64,000 nucleotides of DNA from CAZEFK01 sp964511405 (GTDB lineage: Bacteria; Pseudomonadota; Alphaproteobacteria; Elsterales; Elsteraceae): NCBI GenBank assembly GCA_964511405.1, contig CAZEFK010000003.1:1-64000 (forward strand), read 5' to 3'. The notes beneath the pieces are model-generated. The model was not told the DNA's origin. It made no database searches and saw only the letters and a list, made by a program, of their open reading frames with translations. The translations under genes and the position numbers were made by a program. This document shows, one piece after another, positions 36,034 through 44,931 of the stretch. How positions within the stretch are numbered: position 1 is the stretch's first letter; every line of letters begins with the position of its first letter.

Positions 36034-37245
36034 TTGGACAAGCGATATCGCGTGATCTTCGCCATCTGGTTCTTCCAGGTCGCGAATTACCTGGACCGGG
36101 TTGCCATGAGCTTCGCCGGACCATCGATCATGAAATCCTTGTCGCTCGATCCCGCCTCGTTCGGGGTTGTGCTGTCGTCGTTCGGGATCGGCTACTTCGT
36201 TGCGCAGATTCCGGGCGGGCTGCTGGCCGACAGGTGGGGGACGAAGCTGCTGCTCGTCGTGGCGCCGCTCTTCTGGGCCTTGTTCACCGGGTTGACGGGA
36301 CTGGTCGCCACCATCGCCGGGTTCGCGATCGTGCGGTTCTGCTTCGGCATGTCCGAAGGGATCTCCAACGCCGCCTGCTACAAGGCGATCGGGGACAACT
36401 TCGACTCGCAGCAGCGATCCAGGGCGGTCGCGCTCTGGGCGACGGCCTTCGCCATCGCGCCGGCCTTCGCCGGGCCGCTGGTCAGCTTGATCCTCGGCGC
36501 GTACGGGTGGCAGTCCGTGTTCTTCCTGATGGCCGGGCCGGCCGTGTTCGCGGCCCTGCTGAACCACTGGCTGATCCCCGGCAAGCCGGCCGCACGAGCC
36601 GCGCGTGCGCCCGACGGCGCGCCATTCCGCGACGTGCTGGGCGATGCCGGGCTGTGGCTGATGGCCGCCACGTATTTCGGGTTCAACATTGCCTATTGGG
36701 GCTATTTGAGCTGGATGCCCAGCTATCTGGCGCTGGAGCACCATATCGACGTGAAGTCGATCGGCTTGCTCGGCGCCATCCCCTATGTGTGCGCCCTCTT
36801 CGGCCTGCTGCTGACCGGCTGGCTGGCCAGCGGCGCCTTCTATCGCTACCGGCCGCAGCTCCTGGCCGCCACCTACCTGCTGGCCGGGCTGTCCTTGTTC
36901 CTGGCATACCGGGCCGATACGCTGGCGACGTCCTTGGCCGGGCTGTCGACAGCGGCCTTCTTCATCTTCGGCGGCCTCGGCCCGTTCGGCGCGATCGTGC
37001 TCGAACTGGCACCGGAGCGCAGCCGGGCCGCCTTCTCCGGCGTGATCAATTCAGTCGGCCAGATCGCCGGCGCGGCCGCCCCGTTCATCGTCGGTTACCT
37101 GGTGAGCGCGACCGGCGCCTTCGCCAGCGGCTTCGGCTGCATGATCGCCGGCCTGTGCCTCGCCGCGGCCTGCCTGCTTGCCGTGGCCCCGAGGATCGCT
37201 GCCCGGACCATGCCCGCGCCAGAAGGAGCCGCGACGCTGGTCTGA
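36034..37245 (+). CDS. MFS transporter, anion:cation symporter (ACS) type
   Basis: A 12-helix importer. TTG 36034 is preferred over ATG 35992 because GGGGAGG (36022-36028) sits just before it and the upstream codons run through a perfect hairpin; the protein is then 403 residues. Family features: RYRVIFAIWFFQVANYLDRVAMSFAGP in helix 1, the loop 2-3 motif GGLLADRWGTK, and RFCFGMSEGISNAACYKAIG. ACS members import organic acids such as tartrate, gluconate or phthalate. Context suggests uptake of the diacid handled by the LeuCD-like hydratase and the lyase. Confidence 0.88.
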   Translation: MDKRYRVIFAIWFFQVANYLDRVAMSFAGPSIMKSLSLDPASFGVVLSSFGIGYFVAQIPGGLLADRWGTKLLLVVAPLFWALFTGLTGLVATIAGFAIVRFCFGMSEGISNAACYKAIGDNFDSQQRSRAVALWATAFAIAPAFAGPLVSLILGAYGWQSVFFLMAGPAVFAALLNHWLIPGKPAARAARAPDGAPFRDVLGDAGLWLMAATYFGFNIAYWGYLSWMPSYLALEHHIDVKSIGLLGAIPYVCALFGLLLTGWLASGAFYRYRPQLLAATYLLAGLSLFLAYRADTLATSLAGLSTAAFFIFGGLGPFGAIVLELAPERSRAAFSGVINSVGQIAGAAAPFIVGYLVSATGAFASGFGCMIAGLCLAAACLLAVAPRIAARTMPAPEGAATLV

Positions 37246-37260
37246 CGGCGCCCGCAAGGC

Positions 37261-37959
37261 TCAGACGGGGCCGCGGCCCGCCACCCGCATGGCATCGATC
37301 AGGTGCTGGCCGGCATTGCGCACATGCTCGGCCATCAGCCGCATCGCTTCGGCCTCGTCCTGGCGCCGGATCGCCTCGATGATCGCCCAATGCTCGCGGC
37401 ACACCGTGCGGGCGCGCATGCGGGACAGCGGGAACCGGTTCGACAGCGCCCGGATCACGTCGTTGTGCCGATAGGCGATGGCAAGGGCCTCTTCATTGGG
37501 ATGGCCGTCATAGCAGATGCCGTGGAAGCGCCGGTTGAGGTCGCGCACCAGGTTGAGATCGCCGGCCGCTTCGCCCGCGTCGTATTCGCGCTGCACGGCC
37601 TCCAGCTGCGCCAGCTCGCCGGCCGTGTGGCGGCGCACGAACCCCTGTAGCAGCAGCGGCTCCATGACCGCGCGGATCTCGTGGATGTTGGCGACGAAGC
37701 GCTCGTCGACCGCGCGGACGCTGGCGCCGCAATTCGGCACGAACACGACCAGGCCCTCGCCCTGCAGCTGCTGCAGGGCTTCGCGCACCGGGATGGTGCT
37801 GCTGTCGTAGCGCCGCGCCAATTCGGCCACCTTCAGCCGCGAGCCGGACGGCAGCTGGCCGTCGACGATCTCGGCCCGGATGCGGTCGCGCACCCGGCTG
37901 TAGCCGGGGGCGGCACGCGCGGTCTCCAGGACCGTGGTCTCCAACGTCTCCAAGGTCAT
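37261..37959 (-). CDS. GntR-family (FadR-type) transcriptional regulator
   Basis: A 232-residue regulator with a winged helix at residues 18-80 (RVRDRIRAEIVDGQLPSGSRLKVAELARRYDSSTIPVREALQQL pattern) and an all-helical FCD ligand domain with metal-binding His residues (NRRFHGICYDG and later EH residues). ATG 37959 gives the normal family start; an earlier ATG at 37974 adds five residues. It is divergent from the ABC transporter operon, so it likely represses it until a sugar acid or related effector binds. Confidence 0.88.
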   Translation of the reverse strand: MTLETLETTVLETARAAPGYSRVRDRIRAEIVDGQLPSGSRLKVAELARRYDSSTIPVREALQQLQGEGLVVFVPNCGASVRAVDERFVANIHEIRAVMEPLLLQGFVRRHTAGELAQLEAVQREYDAGEAAGDLNLVRDLNRRFHGICYDGHPNEEALAIAYRHNDVIRALSNRFPLSRMRARTVCREHWAIIEAIRRQDEAEAMRLMAEHVRNAGQHLIDAMRVAGRGPV

Positions 37960-38004
37960 CGCCAACCCTACCATCGGTCCAAGGAGCTCGAAAGTCGGCC
38001 CATC

Positions 38005-38012
38005 ATATTGGA
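38005..38012 (+). promoter_or_regulatory. Shared motif ATATTGGA, copy 3
   Basis: An eight-base match to the core of the ATATATTGGAC sites at 31947 and 35893, in the GntR-ABC divergent region, just before the TTGACA at 38016. It may be a site for a common regulator. Confidence 0.3.
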
Positions 38013-38029
38013 TCCTTGACAGATCGTAT

Positions 38030-38045
38030 ATCATCTACGGATGAT
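38030..38045 (+). promoter_or_regulatory. Candidate operator in the ABC-transporter promoter
   Basis: ATCATC (38030-38035) and GATGAT (38040-38045) form a 16-base inverted repeat with spacer TACG. It overlaps the expected -10 region of a promoter whose -35 would be TTGACA at 38016-38021. A bound GntR dimer there would repress the downstream operon. Confidence 0.45.
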
Positions 38046-38075
38046 CGTAGCCAACGACATGGGAGGAGACGGACC

Positions 38076-39854
38076 ATGACCCACGCGGGTTGGGCCGGCT
38101 GGCGGCGCCATGGACGGCGGCTGCTGGCCGCCGGCGCTCTGGCGCTCGCGATCGCGCGCCCGGCGATCGCGCTCGACGACGTGCCGCGCGCCGATACGCT
38201 GATCGCAACAGGCCAACCCTCGGGCGGCTCGCCGACCTTTTCGCAGTACAAGGATTTCAATCCGTTTCATCCGGGGCTCGACTTGCGGTCGAGCGTCGTC
38301 CATGTGCTGGAGCCGCTGTTTTTCTACAGCGTGCTGGCCGACAAGATGATCCCGTGGCTGGCCGAGGGCTATGAGTACAGCGACGGCAATGCCACGCTGA
38401 CCATCCGCCTGCGCCCCGGCGTCACCTGGAACGACGGCCAGCCCTTCACGGCCGACGACGTCGTCTACACGCTGTCGATGCTGCAGCAGAACGGCAAGGG
38501 CCCGGGCGACCAGCTCTATGCCGCCGCCATGGCGCGCGACATCAAGGCGGTGACCGCCGTCGACCCGCACACCGTCAAGGTCGAGCTGACCCATCCCGAC
38601 CCGCGCTGGTTCTTCACCTACCTGACCGTCCGCTTCACCGAGGGCATGTTCATGCTGCCCAAGCATGTCTATGCCAAGGTCGACCCGGCCAAGCTGGCCA
38701 ACTTCACCGGGCTGGAGGACCAGGGCCCGCAAGGGCCGGTCGGCACCGGCGCCTTCCGCATCGCCAGCATGACGCCCGAGCGCATCATCCTCGACCGGCG
38801 CGACGACTGGTGGGGTGCGAAGACCGGCTTCCACGCCCTGCCCGCCATGAAGCGGGTCATCTTCGTGCCGTTCACCACCCACGAGGCCGCCGCCCAGCTG
38901 CTGGCCAACGACGAGGTCGACACCATCCTCGAGGCCCATGTGCCGGTCATGAAGAGCCTGATCGGCAAATATGGCAGCAAGATCACCACCTTCTCGGGCC
39001 ACGAGCCGCCCTACGGCAACATCGACTGGTGGCAGACGTCGCTGTTCCTGAACCACGACCAGCCGCAGTTCCAGGACGTCCGGATCCGCCGGGCCATCAG
39101 CCTGTACATCAACCGCAAGCAGGCGATCGACTACGCCTATCAGGGCGCCGCGGAGATCTCGGCCCTGCCCTATCCCCGCTACCCGAAGCTGGAGCCCTAC
39201 TTCGCCGACATGGCCGAGACGGCCAAGCAGCTGCGCATGAGCGACTACGACCCCAAGGCCGCCGACGCACTGATGAAGGACGCCGGCGCCGCCAAGGGCC
39301 CGGACGGCATCTGGCAGTACAAGGGCGAGGCCATGGGCGGCGACCTGTACTATCCGGACTCGCTGAACGCCCTCGCCCCGGCGATCGCCGAACAGCTGCG
39401 CCGCGCCGGCTTCAAGGTCGCGCCCAACTCGCGGCCCGGCTACCGCGACGTCGTCTTCCGCGGCCACGCCGCCTGGTGGCTATGGGGCCACGGCGCGTCG
39501 GTCAACGACCCGTTCCAGACCCTGCAGCTCTACCACAAGCGCGCCTACCGGCCGGTCGGCGAGAACATCCTGTGGCCGGCGCGCTGGCGGAATGAAGCGT
39601 TCAGCGCGCTGGTCGACAAGATCGAAGCGCTTGAACCGGCCTCGCCCGACGTCCGGCCGCTGGTCGACCAGGCGCTTGTTATCTGGATGCGGGAACAGGT
39701 CGCGGTGCCGATCTCGCAGTTCTATCACCGCATCCCGTTCAACACGACCTACTGGAGCGGCTGGCCGAGCACCGAAAACCCGTACATCAACCCGACCTTC
39801 TGGCACAACACCGGGGCCCTGATGCTGCTGGGCCTGACCAAGACCGCCAAATAG
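38076..39854 (+). CDS. ABC transporter substrate-binding protein, family 5
   Basis: A 592-residue periplasmic protein of the oligopeptide/nickel/sugar-acid binding family. A signal peptide is clear: basic RRHGRRLL, a hydrophobic core and cleavage near IARPAIA. The family core follows: LAEGYEYSDGNATLTIRLRPGVTWNDGQPFTADDVVY and later GPVGTGAFRI. GGGAGGAG positions ATG 38076. It starts an operon with two permeases and two ATPases. Family 5 in a sugar-acid context often binds oligosaccharide or lactone-type substrates rather than peptides. Confidence 0.9.
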   Translation: MTHAGWAGWRRHGRRLLAAGALALAIARPAIALDDVPRADTLIATGQPSGGSPTFSQYKDFNPFHPGLDLRSSVVHVLEPLFFYSVLADKMIPWLAEGYEYSDGNATLTIRLRPGVTWNDGQPFTADDVVYTLSMLQQNGKGPGDQLYAAAMARDIKAVTAVDPHTVKVELTHPDPRWFFTYLTVRFTEGMFMLPKHVYAKVDPAKLANFTGLEDQGPQGPVGTGAFRIASMTPERIILDRRDDWWGAKTGFHALPAMKRVIFVPFTTHEAAAQLLANDEVDTILEAHVPVMKSLIGKYGSKITTFSGHEPPYGNIDWWQTSLFLNHDQPQFQDVRIRRAISLYINRKQAIDYAYQGAAEISALPYPRYPKLEPYFADMAETAKQLRMSDYDPKAADALMKDAGAAKGPDGIWQYKGEAMGGDLYYPDSLNALAPAIAEQLRRAGFKVAPNSRPGYRDVVFRGHAAWWLWGHGASVNDPFQTLQLYHKRAYRPVGENILWPARWRNEAFSALVDKIEALEPASPDVRPLVDQALVIWMREQVAVPISQFYHRIPFNTTYWSGWPSTENPYINPTFWHNTGALMLLGLTKTAK

Positions 39855-39866
39855 CGGATCGGCGCC

Positions 39867-40877
39867 ATGAGCATCGCGGGCATCGTGCTGCGCCGGCTGC
39901 TGATGTTCGGGCTGGTGGTGTGGATCGCCGCCACGGCGAACTTCTTCATCCCCCGGCTGGCGCCGCGCAACCCCATCGAAGACAAGCTGCTGTCGATGAT
40001 GGAGACGGGCGGCGCCACCATCGACATCCACGCGCTGGTCGACGCCTACAACGCCAAGTTCGGCCTGGACCGGCCGCTGCTGGACCAGTACTTGGCCTAT
40101 GTCGGCGACATGCTGCGCTTCGACCTGGGCTATTCGATCGCCTACTACCCCAGCCGCACCGCCGAGATCATCTTCGGCGCCCTGCCCTGGACCATCGGAC
40201 TGCTGACCACCACCACCCTGCTGGGCTTCCTGGCCGGCACCCTGCTGGGCGCGCTGACCGTGTGGCGGCGCCGGGCGCTGTGGCTGCAGCTGATGGTGCC
40301 GCTGTCGATGGTGCTGTCGGCGATCCCGTTCTACCTGATCGGGCTGGTGCTGATCTATGTCTTCGCCCAGGAGCTGGGCTGGTTCCCGCTCAGCGGCGGC
40401 ATGGCCATCCGCGCCCTGCCCGGCGTCAATCTCGCGACCGCGCTGGATATCCTCGACCACTCGATCCTGCCGGCCGCATCGATCCTGCTGGCCACGGTCG
40501 GCAGCTGGGCGCTGTCGATGCGCGGCATGATGGTCACCGTGCAGGGCGAGGACTACATGACCTTCGCCGAAGCGCTGGGCCTGTCGGAACGCCGGCGCTT
40601 CCTGCAGTACGGCCTGCGCAACGCGATCCTGCCCCAGGTGACGCAGTTGGCGCTGTCGCTGGCCCATATCGTCTCGGGCTCGATCCTGGTCGAGCTGGTG
40701 TTCGGTTATCCCGGCGTCGGCCAGCAGCTGTTCCGCGCCATCGAGCATCTGGACTACTTCGTCATCTACGGGATCGTGTTCGTGCTGATCTGCGCGATCG
40801 GCATGGCCATGCTGGTGGTGGACCTGGTCTATCCGCTCCTCGACCCGCGGATCCGCCGGGCGGGAGCGGCGGCATGA
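39867..40877 (+). CDS. ABC transporter permease (DppB-like)
   Basis: A 336-residue inner-membrane protein with six hydrophobic segments. The DppB/OppB-type motif EALGLSERRRFLQYGLRNAILPQVTQ near residues 235-260 is the coupling loop (EAA), followed by VFGYPGVGQQLFRAIEHLDY. It lies 12 bases after the binding-protein gene and overlaps the second permease start by four bases. The long periplasmic N-terminal loop with NPIEDKLLSMMETGG is family-typical. Confidence 0.92.
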   Translation: MSIAGIVLRRLLMFGLVVWIAATANFFIPRLAPRNPIEDKLLSMMETGGATIDIHALVDAYNAKFGLDRPLLDQYLAYVGDMLRFDLGYSIAYYPSRTAEIIFGALPWTIGLLTTTTLLGFLAGTLLGALTVWRRRALWLQLMVPLSMVLSAIPFYLIGLVLIYVFAQELGWFPLSGGMAIRALPGVNLATALDILDHSILPAASILLATVGSWALSMRGMMVTVQGEDYMTFAEALGLSERRRFLQYGLRNAILPQVTQLALSLAHIVSGSILVELVFGYPGVGQQLFRAIEHLDYFVIYGIVFVLICAIGMAMLVVDLVYPLLDPRIRRAGAAA

Positions 40878-41779
40878 GCCTGGCCGAGCGCCGCCCGATC
40901 GTGGCCGGCCCGGCGGCCGCGCACCGGCTGCCGGCGGTCGGCGCCTATCTGCGCCGCAATCCCCGGCTGGCGCTGGGGGCCTTGCTGCTGGTGCTGCTGC
41001 TCGGCTTCTCGCTGGGGGGCCGCGCCGTCACCGACTGGGAGCAGGCCTTCCCCTTGTCCGGTCCGGCCTCGATGCCGCCGTCGGCCGATTGGCCGTTCGG
41101 CACCGACGGTGACGGCCGCGACCTGTTCGCCGTGCTGGTCTACGGCACCCTGCTCACCTTCAAGATCGGGGTGATCGCCGGGCTGCTGGGGGTGGCGCTG
41201 GGCACCGGCCTGGCCTTCGTGGCCGCCTATCGCGGCGGCTGGCTGGACGCCGTGGTGCGCACGGCGGTCGACGTGCTGATCACCATCCCGTCGCTGCTCG
41301 TCCTGGTGGTGGTCGCGTCGGCGATCAAGGACAGCATGAGCACCACGGTCATGGCGATCACGATCGCGCTGCTGGCCTGGCGCGAGCCCACCCGCCAGAT
41401 CCGCGCCCAAGTGCTGGTGATGCGCGAGGCGCTCTACGTGAAGGTGGCGCGGCTCAACGGCGCCTCGGCCGCCCGCGTGATCGTCGTCGAGATGATGCCT
41501 AATCTGCTGCCGTTCCTGGGTGCCAGCCTGGTGATGGCGGTCGCCCAGGCGGTGCTGGCCTCGATCGGACTGGAGGCGCTGGGCCTGGGCGCGCCGTCCG
41601 AGCCGACCTTGGGCATGACCATCTACTGGCTGATGAACGAGTCGGCGTTCATGCTGGGGCTGTGGTGGTGGATCCTCGAGCCCATCACCGTGCTGATCCT
41701 GCTGTTCGTCGGCCTGTTCCTGGTGACGTCGGGCCTGGACGAGCTGGCCAATCCGCGGCTCCGGCGGCACGGGCCATGA
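40874..41779 (+). CDS. ABC transporter permease (DppC-like)
   Basis: A 301-residue DppC/OppC-type permease. It has an N-terminal helix then FGTDGDGRDLFAVLVYGTLLTFKIG, the family's signature, and an EAA loop REALYVKVARLNGASAARVIVVEMMPNLLP near residues 180-210. ATG 40874 overlaps the previous gene's stop. The C-terminal end overlaps the first ATPase gene. It heterodimerises with the DppB-like permease. Confidence 0.92.
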   Translation: MSLAERRPIVAGPAAAHRLPAVGAYLRRNPRLALGALLLVLLLGFSLGGRAVTDWEQAFPLSGPASMPPSADWPFGTDGDGRDLFAVLVYGTLLTFKIGVIAGLLGVALGTGLAFVAAYRGGWLDAVVRTAVDVLITIPSLLVLVVVASAIKDSMSTTVMAITIALLAWREPTRQIRAQVLVMREALYVKVARLNGASAARVIVVEMMPNLLPFLGASLVMAVAQAVLASIGLEALGLGAPSEPTLGMTIYWLMNESAFMLGLWWWILEPITVLILLFVGLFLVTSGLDELANPRLRRHGP

Positions 41780-42735
41780 GCGCCGGTCTCGCAGTCCGCG
41801 ACCTGACGGTCGTCTACCACACCGACGACGGACCGGTGCGGGCGGTCGACGCCGCCAGCTTCGACGTGGCGGCTGGCGCGCGCCTGGGCATCGTCGGCGA
41901 ATCAGGCTCGGGCAAGACCACCACGGCGCTGGCCCTGATCCAGATGCTGCGGGAACCCGGCCGCTGCGAGGCCGGCAGCGCCACGATCGACGGCGTCGAC
42001 CTGCTGGCCCTGCCGCCGAAGGCGATGCAGCGGCACCGCCTGCGCACCGTCAGCTACATCCCGCAAGGGGCCATGAACTCGCTCAACCCGGTGCTGCGCG
42101 TCGGGCGCCAGATGCGCAACGCCTTGGTCGATCACGGCATCGCGCTCGATCGGACCACGCTCGCCCGGACTCTCGAAGCGGCCGTCGCCGCCGTCGATCT
42201 CGAGCCCGCGGTGCTGCGCCGCTTCCCGCACGAGCTGTCGGGGGGCATGAAGCAGCGGGTCTGCATCGCCATGGGCCTGCTGCTGCAGCCGCGGGTGATC
42301 ATCGCCGACGAGCCGACCAGCGCCCTCGACGTGGTGACCCAGCGCCAGGTCATGGACAGCCTGGGCCGGCGCCAGCAGCAGATCGGCGCCGCCCTGATCC
42401 TGATCGGCCACGACATGGGACTGATGGCGCAGTTCGTCGACCGGCTGGCGGTCATGTATGCCGGCCGGATCGTCGAGATCGGCGCCATCGGCGACGTGCT
42501 GCGGCGGCCGCGCCACCCCTATACGCGGGCGCTGATCGACAGCGTGCCGCAGCTGCGCCGGCGCGGCGAGCTAGCTGGGATTCCGGGCGTGACGCCGTCC
42601 TTGCGCCGCTTGCCGCCGGGCTGCGCCTTCTATCCGCGCTGCGGCAGCGGCATCGAGCGCTGCCGCGCCGAACGCCCCCGGCTCGACCGCGACCTCGCGG
42701 CCCACCGCGCGGCCTGTCACGTGGCGACGCCATGA
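41776..42735 (+). CDS. ABC transporter ATPase (DppD-like)
   Basis: A 319-residue nucleotide-binding subunit. Walker A GESGSGKT is at residues 41-48, the signature is HELSGGMKQRV, Walker B is VIIADEPTSALD, and the switch His is in LIGHDMG. The C-terminal oligopeptide-transporter extension contains PPGCAFYPRCGSGIERC, whose cysteines may form an Fe-S or zinc site. ATGA overlaps both sides make it part of one operon. Confidence 0.94.
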   Translation: MSAGLAVRDLTVVYHTDDGPVRAVDAASFDVAAGARLGIVGESGSGKTTTALALIQMLREPGRCEAGSATIDGVDLLALPPKAMQRHRLRTVSYIPQGAMNSLNPVLRVGRQMRNALVDHGIALDRTTLARTLEAAVAAVDLEPAVLRRFPHELSGGMKQRVCIAMGLLLQPRVIIADEPTSALDVVTQRQVMDSLGRRQQQIGAALILIGHDMGLMAQFVDRLAVMYAGRIVEIGAIGDVLRRPRHPYTRALIDSVPQLRRRGELAGIPGVTPSLRRLPPGCAFYPRCGSGIERCRAERPRLDRDLAAHRAACHVATP

Positions 42736-43730
42736 CCGAACCGCTGATCGAACTGGTCGACGCCGGCCGGACCTACGGATCGCTGGCCGCCCTCCATCCG
42801 CTCAGCCTGCGCATCGACCAGGGCCGGGCCCCGATCGTCGCCGTGGTCGGCGAAAGCGGCAGCGGCAAGACCACGCTCGCCCTGATGCTGCTGGGCTTCC
42901 TGGCGCCCAGCCGGGGCGAGATCCGCTATCGCGGCCGGCCGCTGGACCGGCTGCGCGGCGCCGAGCGCCGCGCCTACCGCCGCGAAGTACAGGCGGTGTT
43001 CCAGGACCCGTTCGCCGTCTACAATCCGTTCTACCGGGTCGACCATGCCCTGACCGAGCCCCTGCGCCGGTTCGGCCTGACCCGCAGCAGGCGCGAGGCC
43101 TACGCCCGCATCGAGGCCGCCTGCGAACGCGTCGGCCTCAATCCCGCCGACACCCTGGGCCGCTTTCCGCACCAGCTGTCGGGCGGCCAGCGCCAACGGC
43201 TGATGCTGGCGCGCGCCTTCCTGCTGCAGTCGAAGCTGCTGGTCGCCGACGAACCGGTCTCGATGATCGACGCCTCCCTGCGCGCGCTGGTGCTGACCAG
43301 CCTGCGCAGCCTGAACGCGGACCTCGGCATGCCGGTCGTCTACATCACCCACGATCTGACGACGGCCTATCACATCGCCGACGCCATCCTGGTGCTCTAT
43401 CGCGGCCAGATCGTCGAGGCCGGCCCCGCCGGTTCGGTGATCGAGGCGCCGCAGCACCCCTATACCCGGCTGCTGGTCGAGTCGATCCCCTGGCCCGACC
43501 TGGACGTGCCCTGGGGCCGGAGCGCGCCGCCGACCGCCGCCGACCGCGCCGGAACCGGCGGCGGCTGCGCCTTCGCCGCGCGCTGCCCGTCGGCCCGCCC
43601 CGACTGCCTCCGGACCCCGCCCCCGCTGCTGGCGCCCGCCCCGCAGCAGGTCTCGCGCTGCGTCCTGCACGACTCGGCGCCCGCGTTCGACCCGGCGGAG
43701 CTGAGCCACCTGCTCCAGCTTGCCGCCTGA
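42732..43730 (+). CDS. ABC transporter ATPase (DppF-like)
   Basis: A 332-residue second ATPase. Walker A is GESGSGKT at 40-47, Q-loop VFQDPFAVYNPFY, signature HQLSGGQRQRL, Walker B LLVADEPVSMID, and His-switch ITHDLT. The C-terminal CAFAARCPSARPDC motif matches oligopeptide-type ATPases. With the DppD-like subunit it completes the ABC transporter started at 38076. It is followed 16 bases later by an enolase-superfamily dehydratase. Confidence 0.94.
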   Translation: MTEPLIELVDAGRTYGSLAALHPLSLRIDQGRAPIVAVVGESGSGKTTLALMLLGFLAPSRGEIRYRGRPLDRLRGAERRAYRREVQAVFQDPFAVYNPFYRVDHALTEPLRRFGLTRSRREAYARIEAACERVGLNPADTLGRFPHQLSGGQRQRLMLARAFLLQSKLLVADEPVSMIDASLRALVLTSLRSLNADLGMPVVYITHDLTTAYHIADAILVLYRGQIVEAGPAGSVIEAPQHPYTRLLVESIPWPDLDVPWGRSAPPTAADRAGTGGGCAFAARCPSARPDCLRTPPPLLAPAPQQVSRCVLHDSAPAFDPAELSHLLQLAA

Positions 43731-43746
43731 AAGGGAAAGCGTCCCC

Positions 43747-44925
43747 ATGAAGATCACGCGCCTGCGCACCTTGGTCGTCGCCGCCCCGCCCTACCGCAAC
43801 TGGGTGTTCGTCAAGGTCGAGACCGACCAGCCCGGCCTCTATGGCTGGGGCGAAGGCACGCTGGAATGGAAGACGCGCGCTGTGGTCGGCTGCGTCGAGG
43901 ACTTCGAGCCTGTCATGGTCGGCCAGGACCCGCGCGACGTCACGCGCGCGGTCGAGCTGCTGACCAGGACGTCGTTCTGGCCGCTGGGAGTGATCGGCCT
44001 GACCGCGCTCAGCGCCATCGAGCAGGCGCTGTGGGACATCAAGGGCAAGGACCTGGGGCAGCCGGTCTGGCAGCTGCTGGGCGGCAAGGTGCGCGATCGG
44101 GTGCGGGTCTACACCCATGTCGGCAACGGCCGGGTCAAGATCCAGCGCAACAGCCGCGATCCCGTCAGCTACGCCGCTTCGATCACCGAGCTGCGCGAGG
44201 CCGGCTACACCGCCGTGAAGACCAATCCGGTGCCCTACACCCACTACGACGCCGACATGAAAGAAGTGCTGCATACCGGCAAGCTGCTGGAGGCGATGCG
44301 CGACGCCGCCGGCGACGGCATGGACATCCTGCTGGACTTCCACGGCCGGCCGTCGTCGCTGCGTGCGGCGCTGGCCTATATCGACGCCTGCGCGCCGGCC
44401 CGGCCGATGTTCGTGGAGGAGCCGATCCAGCCCGGCGACCCCGTCGCCATGCGCAAGATCGCCGAGCGCGCCGGCTGCCCGATCGCGACCGGCGAGCGGC
44501 TGCTGACCCATCGCGAGTTCGAGGAGCTGTGCGCGATGCATGCGGTGACCTACGTGCAGCCGGACCTGTGCCATTGCGGCGGCCTGACCGTCGGCAAGCA
44601 GATCGCGGCGACCGCGGCCACCTACGGCATCGGCGTCTGCCCGCATAACCCGATGGGGCCGATCGCCGGCGTCGTCGGCCTGCATTTCGGCGCGGCGGTG
44701 CCGAACTTCTCGATCCTGGAGGAAACCACCGGCTCGGTGCCCTGGTATGCCGAGGTCGTGCAGTCGCCGATCGAGCGCATCGATGGCTACTGGCAGTTGC
44801 CGACAGCGCCGGGGCTGGGCGTGGAGATCGACGAGGCGGTCGCGGCCAAGCACCCCTTCGAGCAGGAAACGATCCCCGCGATGCTGGCGGTGATCGGCCG
44901 CGACGGCACGGTTGCCAACTGGTAG
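43747..44925 (+). CDS. Enolase-superfamily sugar-acid dehydratase (galactonate dehydratase-like)
   Basis: A 392-residue mandelate racemase/muconate-lactonising family enzyme. Metal ligands are D197, E224 and E250; catalytic His are H199 (LDFHGR) and H300 (CPHNPMGP), the same pattern as E. coli DgoD. This supports Mg-dependent dehydration of an aldonic or aldaric acid. A GAAAGGGAAAG stretch precedes the ATG at 43747. It lies immediately after the ABC transporter and before a uronate-dehydrogenase-like SDR. The substrate is probably galactonate, galactaro-lactone or a similar acid. Confidence 0.87.
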   Translation: MKITRLRTLVVAAPPYRNWVFVKVETDQPGLYGWGEGTLEWKTRAVVGCVEDFEPVMVGQDPRDVTRAVELLTRTSFWPLGVIGLTALSAIEQALWDIKGKDLGQPVWQLLGGKVRDRVRVYTHVGNGRVKIQRNSRDPVSYAASITELREAGYTAVKTNPVPYTHYDADMKEVLHTGKLLEAMRDAAGDGMDILLDFHGRPSSLRAALAYIDACAPARPMFVEEPIQPGDPVAMRKIAERAGCPIATGERLLTHREFEELCAMHAVTYVQPDLCHCGGLTVGKQIAATAATYGIGVCPHNPMGPIAGVVGLHFGAAVPNFSILEETTGSVPWYAEVVQSPIERIDGYWQLPTAPGLGVEIDEAVAAKHPFEQETIPAMLAVIGRDGTVANW

Positions 44926-44931
44926 GCCGGC

